Source: Caenorhabditis remanei (lineage: Eukaryota; Nematoda; Chromadorea; Rhabditida; Rhabditidae). From it: a stretch of DNA of 64,000 nucleotides. Within the stretch, counting starts at the first letter, position 1. Each line of letters begins with the position of its first letter. Position numbers and translations under genes: made by a program. This document shows, piece by piece, positions 59,213 to 64,000 of the stretch. The notes under the pieces were generated by a model. It was not told where the DNA came from. It did not search any database and saw only the letters and a program-made list of their open reading frames with translations. The stretch lies in NCBI RefSeq assembly GCF_010183535.1, contig NC_071331.1, positions 18,042,001 through 18,106,000 on the forward strand. The letters are read 5' to 3'.

Positions 59213-62200
59213 TCCTAACCAGAATCTGAAAAGTCTTCTCTTATGGCTCAATTTTCACAAGGCCTTTTCTAAACCTTCCCGGACGAAAACCCTCAATTTG
59301 GGTCGAATCTCGTTCAAAAATCTTGCATCAACCCGCCCAATCCAACCCATCTTCATTAATCTTTTCCTTATTGAGCATCTTCAATTCGAAATTTGAAGCA
59401 ATCGGAAAGTGTGTGTCCTTCTAAAGAAGTAAAGGATAAAATGGACATCGAAATTCCAATTAATCGTCGAAAGAAGGGGGAAAGAAGAATACAGAAAAGC
59501 AAATAGCATCGTCAGGTTGTACAAGGTCCTAAAATAAACAGTATTCTCTTTGGCTTTGTGTCTTTTTGGAATTACATTTCGATTCGAAATGAATGAGAAG
59601 AGATTCAATGTTAATTGAATAAGCGACAAAAACATAGAGATCTCCTTTAACGGCGAGAAGAAGAAGATGATGAAGGGGAAGGAGAGGCGGTCTCGGATTT
59701 CAATGATTTCGCTTCTATTTCTCATTTCTCTCTGTCACTTTACTCTTCATTTTCGATTCCTTTTGGTGAATATCAGGGAGCGGCTTAGTAGTTCTTTGAT
59801 AGTTAAGCAGCTCCGTGGAACTTCGGGAGCTGCTTATAATTCCAGAGTAAATTCTCAGAGTCAACTTTTCTATCAAGAAGCTCCAATTTCTCAAACTAGT
59901 TGAGTTGCCTAGCGACTTTATGCAGCTCCGATACTGTATAAGCGCTGCTTAACTACTCTAAATGTTTTCTCGTTGGCAAGCAGCTCCTGGACTTTTTTGG
60001 CAGCTTCTGACCATCCTGGGAGCTGATTAGCATCCCAACCAGCTTCTCCTCTTCCCCCTATTTGACACCTTTTTTTCATCTTGAAGATTTAATTAAAGAC
60101 CGCCCATCTATCTTCTTCCCCATGTTTTGTATCCATTTGAACCAATAATTATTGCCTATTTCCTTCTCTTCTCATCATCAAACAGTCAAACACCGCCCCG
60201 CCCAAAGAAACATCTGGTCCCTATCCCCCCTTTCACAGCTTCATGCATTTCTGATATATTCCCCCTTTTTTGAGTCTCCCCCATTTTCAGGATTTAGTAT
60301 TTATGTAAGAATATGTCATCCTCTTTTTTCTATTTTTGAACTGTTTGTCAATGATTATGGGTCACGGTCTGTTTGTTGGGTTTTTAAAGGTGGAGCTGCA
60401 TACCAACAAAACAAGTCTCTTGACCCATTTCTGACCTTTTTAGTACAAATCTCTAGAAAGTTTCCATTTAACACATGAAGGGCCTCTGCGTGGAAGCACT
60501 TAAAAATTCATCTCGCCCTCCTTTTGCTCTTCTCCTAACACATATTTCATTGTCCTCCATCTCCATCCCCAAAAAGATAGAGAGTTTTTCCCTTTTTTCT
60601 TCTCTTTTTTTTCTAACATTGAATTGTTCTAAGGCATCTTCCCAGGATCCCCCGGGGAACCGACCACCGGCCATTTTCTGACAAATCGGTGGAGAAATGG
60701 AAATGGAGAAAAAAGGATGAGGAATGAAATGGACAAGGCTAAGAAAAAAAACAAAGTGAAAAGTTTCAACGCCTTTCTTCGTTTTTTGTTTCCTTCTGGG
60801 TCATAAATTTATGACGTGGAAATGGACATTCGGAACATTTAGTGGGTGTTGCTAAGCAGCGCCTATACCTCTGGACAGTTGGAATCTTAGACTCTCGGCG
60901 GTGCTAAGCCAACTCAGTGTTGCTTAGCAGCGCCCAGCTTTCAAGAATAGGGGGAGCTGCTTATGATACTTAGCAGACCGGGCGCTAAATATTACAATAA
61001 TTTGTTCTTTTGCTCTTTTTTTCATGAATCTCCTGGAAATGACACTTTTTGAGCAAAAATGGATGGATGCTGGTCTCCATTAGCTGTAGTTTTTGGCTTC
61101 CCAATAATTGGATCCTTCAAAACTTTCCATTTTGGAATGTTCCGTTTTTTTTGAATTCTAATCGCTTTTGTCCACTTCCAAAACCCATTAACATCCCCAG
61201 CTCATTAACTATTACGATCTGTGCTGGTCTTTGCTCCGTCACTGAACTTTCCAATCTACCTTTTATTGTTCTCTGAGCCGTACGGTTTAATGAGGATATG
61301 ATTTAGTGATTTGAAAATTTCACGCTGTTTCCCCAAAGTTTCGATTGAGCGCAATTGTACGAAGTGTGTTATGATAGTAGACCCTTCCTGTCGGCACCAA
61401 TAAAAATATCAAAGCGATTCATTCTGTTTGCACACGTTCCCTTTTTCCAGCCGTCCTTCCTTTCATCGTTCTTCCCATAATAATTCAAATCATCTTTTTT
61501 TTTCCTATTTCTCCTCATTTCCTTCTCCCCTTTTCCGCACACCGTCTTCCCTAATTGACCGTGACAAATTCTGCATCTGCCCCCTTCCCTTTTCGTTTCC
61601 GAATACCTTCTATTTTGATACAGAAGCAAAAGAAAGAGAAATAGAGACAGCTGATTCCAGTGTGTGCGGTCACTTTACCGGACTAGCCGATTCCATTACA
61701 TCTAATAAAGAGATGAAAGGAGACAGTGCGGAGGGGGGATCCGTTAATGTATAATATGGATAGAAGGAAAGATGAGTAGCGGTTTTAATTACAGGTTGGG
61801 GGACGAGGGCAGTTGGCTTTTAGAATGCCAAAGTAAACTTGGACGGGGGTGGATTAGAAGAAGAGGGGTAGAATATTCTGGAATGGTAGGTCGTTTTGAG
61901 TTAGAACAATTTGAAAATGCGTCGATTAAAAAATGAATGTCGTAACAGTGCGTGCTTCCAGAATACCAGAACATGAAAACTTAATGCCCATTTTTTTGCA
62001 ATCTTTTTTTTAATTCTTGGATTTCTCAATCTTGGAATCGGTTTTAAGTTCACATTTTATGGTAAAAATGACTTCAAGTAGCCAATTTATTCTTTCAGAA
62101 TTCTAGATACGTATGGGTTCTGGAACTTGGGGTTTTTCGTTTATTTGAGGTATTTCTAATTCCGGTATTCGGATCATTTACGTTATCCCATCATACACTT

Positions 62201-63159
62201 CTCCTTGTACCACAATTGCTAGTTTCAAATTGTCTCGGAGCAGTTAAATCTATCAGTAGAGGTACCGAACTTTCTAGAGCTGCTTAGATAATGCTGCGAT
62301 TCGTTTTTGTGACATTACAGTAAGCCTAGAACCTTCAGTTTTGCTAAGCAGCTCCAGATTTGTTCCGATACATGTTGGTGCTGCATATCATCATCTCTGA
62401 TAACAATCTCCCTATTTCACATTTCCCCTAGCCCCTCCCATTAGACTCCTCCCTCCCTTTCAACTCTCTACAACCATTCCAAAGTTCATCCAGAGTCACT
62501 GTTATTGCCTGACTGCTCTCCACCCCTCCTCTGTGTCCCCCCTTTTAATTCGATATGACACTGTTCTTCATCTTCTCTTTCAACAATTCGCCCCTTTTTA
62601 CCGCTAACCATTCCCTCTACTCATTCCATTATACTCTCTTTATATCCCTCTTTTTTGTCTCTATTTCAATCCCTCCCCTCACTTCTCATCTATTCTTCAA
62701 ATCTTCTTTTTTCTAATCTCCGGATTACTGTAACTGGTTTGAGAGGGAGAATTAAGGGACTGGGGGTTTGTAAATATGTAGATTTTTATTTTTCGTATTC
62801 AAGAAGATGCAAAAAACCAACAAAATCTGTTGATGTGTTACTACCATTCAGTTTTCTATTTCCATCTTAATGTTGCCAAATGTTACGTCTTATTCCCTCC
62901 CCCTTCTGGTTGCCTAATGACTAGTGCATATGTTCTCTTTAGTCGGCTTACCCCTCCACGTCTATCACCTCACTTAAGTACTCGAGCATCTGGAGACGAC
63001 GTTACGCCGTTCCCCCAACAGAAAAAAACACACTAATCTTTCTTCCCGCCCGGCTGCTCCATTTCCGATCGAATTTCTCTTTCTCATAGTAATGAGAATT
63101 TGTCAGACAGAATGTTAGTGTAAACTTGAGAATACATCAAGAAAAAAGCAAAAAAGTCA
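59213..63159. other. Gene-poor region with a scattered GCTTAGCAGC-type motif
   Basis: I find no supported coding gene. Short motifs around AGCTGCTTA / TAAGCAGCTCC recur on both strands, for example near 59806, 59831, 59978, 60852, 60923, 60955, 62279 and 62343. Several polypyrimidine stretches are present. It may be a large intron or regulatory region. Confidence 0.45.
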
Positions 63160-63232
63160 AGCCACCTAGGGGACTCGAACCCCTGACCTTAAGATTAAAA
63201 GTCTCACGCTCTACCAACTGAGCTAAGGAGGC
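63160..63232 (-). tRNA. tRNA-Lys(TTT)
   Basis: 73 nt on the minus strand. D arm AGCTCAGTTGGTAGAGC, anticodon stem TGAGA/TCTTA with loop CTTTTAA (anticodon TTT), T arm AGGGG-TTCGAGT-CCCCT. Acceptor GCCTCCT/AGGTGGC has a T-T mismatch at the fourth pair; otherwise standard. Internal A and B boxes are intact. Decodes AAA Lys. Confidence 0.85.
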
Positions 63233-64000
63233 CCTGCGGCAGATGGTTTGCAAGACATACACATTCTCGTTGTAGGACGGAGGCGGTCTTCTTTTTCGAA
63301 GTTAGAAAAAGAGAAAAAGAAGTTTTTGTTTATGGAAAACATGTGTATAATCTGAAATCCGTAAGTTTTCTTGCTCAATTCATGAATAGAAAAGAGTCAC
63401 AAATAGAACACAACACCTCCTTTTTTATTTTTCTTGTTTACGACAGGATCAGTAATGATCCAAGACGTCTCCTTCTTCGTCACTTCTTCTTCTTTTCTCA
63501 TCACGACTACATTCCTTTTGTTGTTCGAAAATGAGGAAAAGAGAGCAAAACCAATCAAAATCGGAAACAAACAATTGAGGGAAAATAGCAAAAAAGAAAT
63601 GAGGTTCTCTTTTTTCACCGCTCAAGCGGAGAAGGTTGAAATGACTAGCGGTGGTTGGAAGTGACGCATTCAGGAAAAGAAATTCTGATAAAAAGTTTCT
63701 AAAAGTAGAATAGAAAAGTTTAAACACGCAGTTCTTTTTCTTATTTATTCCAAAAATTGCAGTTTTTCAATGATTTTAACGACGATAACATGGTCCTGAT
63801 GTGAGACGCTCTTCCGTTTTCGTCAAACCATGAGAGTGGGAATTCGTAGTTACCAAAATTTCCAAAATTTCCAAAGATTTTTCAGACTTGCGTTAACCGG
63901 AAAATTCTGAAACTTGGTTTTGAATGAATAAATTCTTTTCCAAAGAACAGTTCCTCAAGATTAAATTCTTCTAAGAATCCTAAAGTCTCTTCCGAATCGC
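63233..64000. other. Intergenic right end of the window
   Basis: No gene, repeat or structural RNA recognised in this stretch. Confidence 0.4.

Overview
This window is nuclear DNA from a Caenorhabditis nematode. Introns are short (about 45-60 bp) with TTTCAG acceptors and GTAAGT/GTGAGT donors. Several start codons sit directly after such an acceptor, as in trans-spliced genes. There is an expanded family of F-box genes with an FTH/FBA_2-type associated domain, and a BEL/Pao (Cer-type) LTR retrotransposon. The gene set TAF2 - DUS3L - RPP21 / TAF6 - MAP1 recalls, from memory, the Y37E11 region of C. elegans chromosome IV. Extra F-box copies and repeats suggest a different species of the genus; I cannot name it.

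Layout. 1-4.6 kb: the 3' end of an unknown membrane-protein gene, a 1.3-kb inverted repeat holding a dead and an intact F-box gene head to head, and a third F-box gene carrying a 74-bp fold-back element inside its reading frame. 5.7-8.4 kb: a composite repeat made of three units, each with a core bounded by inverted repeats. 8.5-13.5 kb: a rearranged duplicate of the tail of the operon at 19.6-22.4 kb (F-box gene, BORCS6-like gene, last TAF2 exon). 14.4-16.5 kb: a decayed receptor-kinase-like gene. 17.4-18.9 kb: a nuclear-type acidic/basic gene with a duplicated exon-intron-exon and an inserted Cys/His-rich domain.

19.6-28.3 kb (minus): an operon-like run RPP21 - DUS3L - TAF2 - BORCS6-like - F-box. 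Divergent from it, 28.7-33.6 kb (plus): a possible small ORF, TAF6 and methionine aminopeptidase 1. Two TFIID subunits (TAF2, TAF6) therefore flank one short promoter region together with tRNA-processing and tRNA-modifying genes. 34-37.5 kb: an unrecognised multi-membrane-span gene and a frameshifted F-box gene. 37.9-40.8 kb: an inverted copy of the 5.7-8.5-kb repeat, followed by a broken copy of the 3' half of MAP1.

44208-59207: a complete BEL/Pao element of exactly 15,000 bp with 786-bp LTRs, TSD GCTCA, a 6-kb leader, gag, protease and RT/RNase H/integrase. Its LTRs differ at only about three positions, so insertion is recent. The most unusual signal in the window is a sense-strand motif GCANCCCRC. 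I count about 32 copies in this element, in leader, LTR and all three codon phases of the ORFs, against about 0.5 expected by chance. The last 4.8 kb is gene-poor, with a scattered GCTTAGCAGC-type motif and a tRNA-Lys gene.
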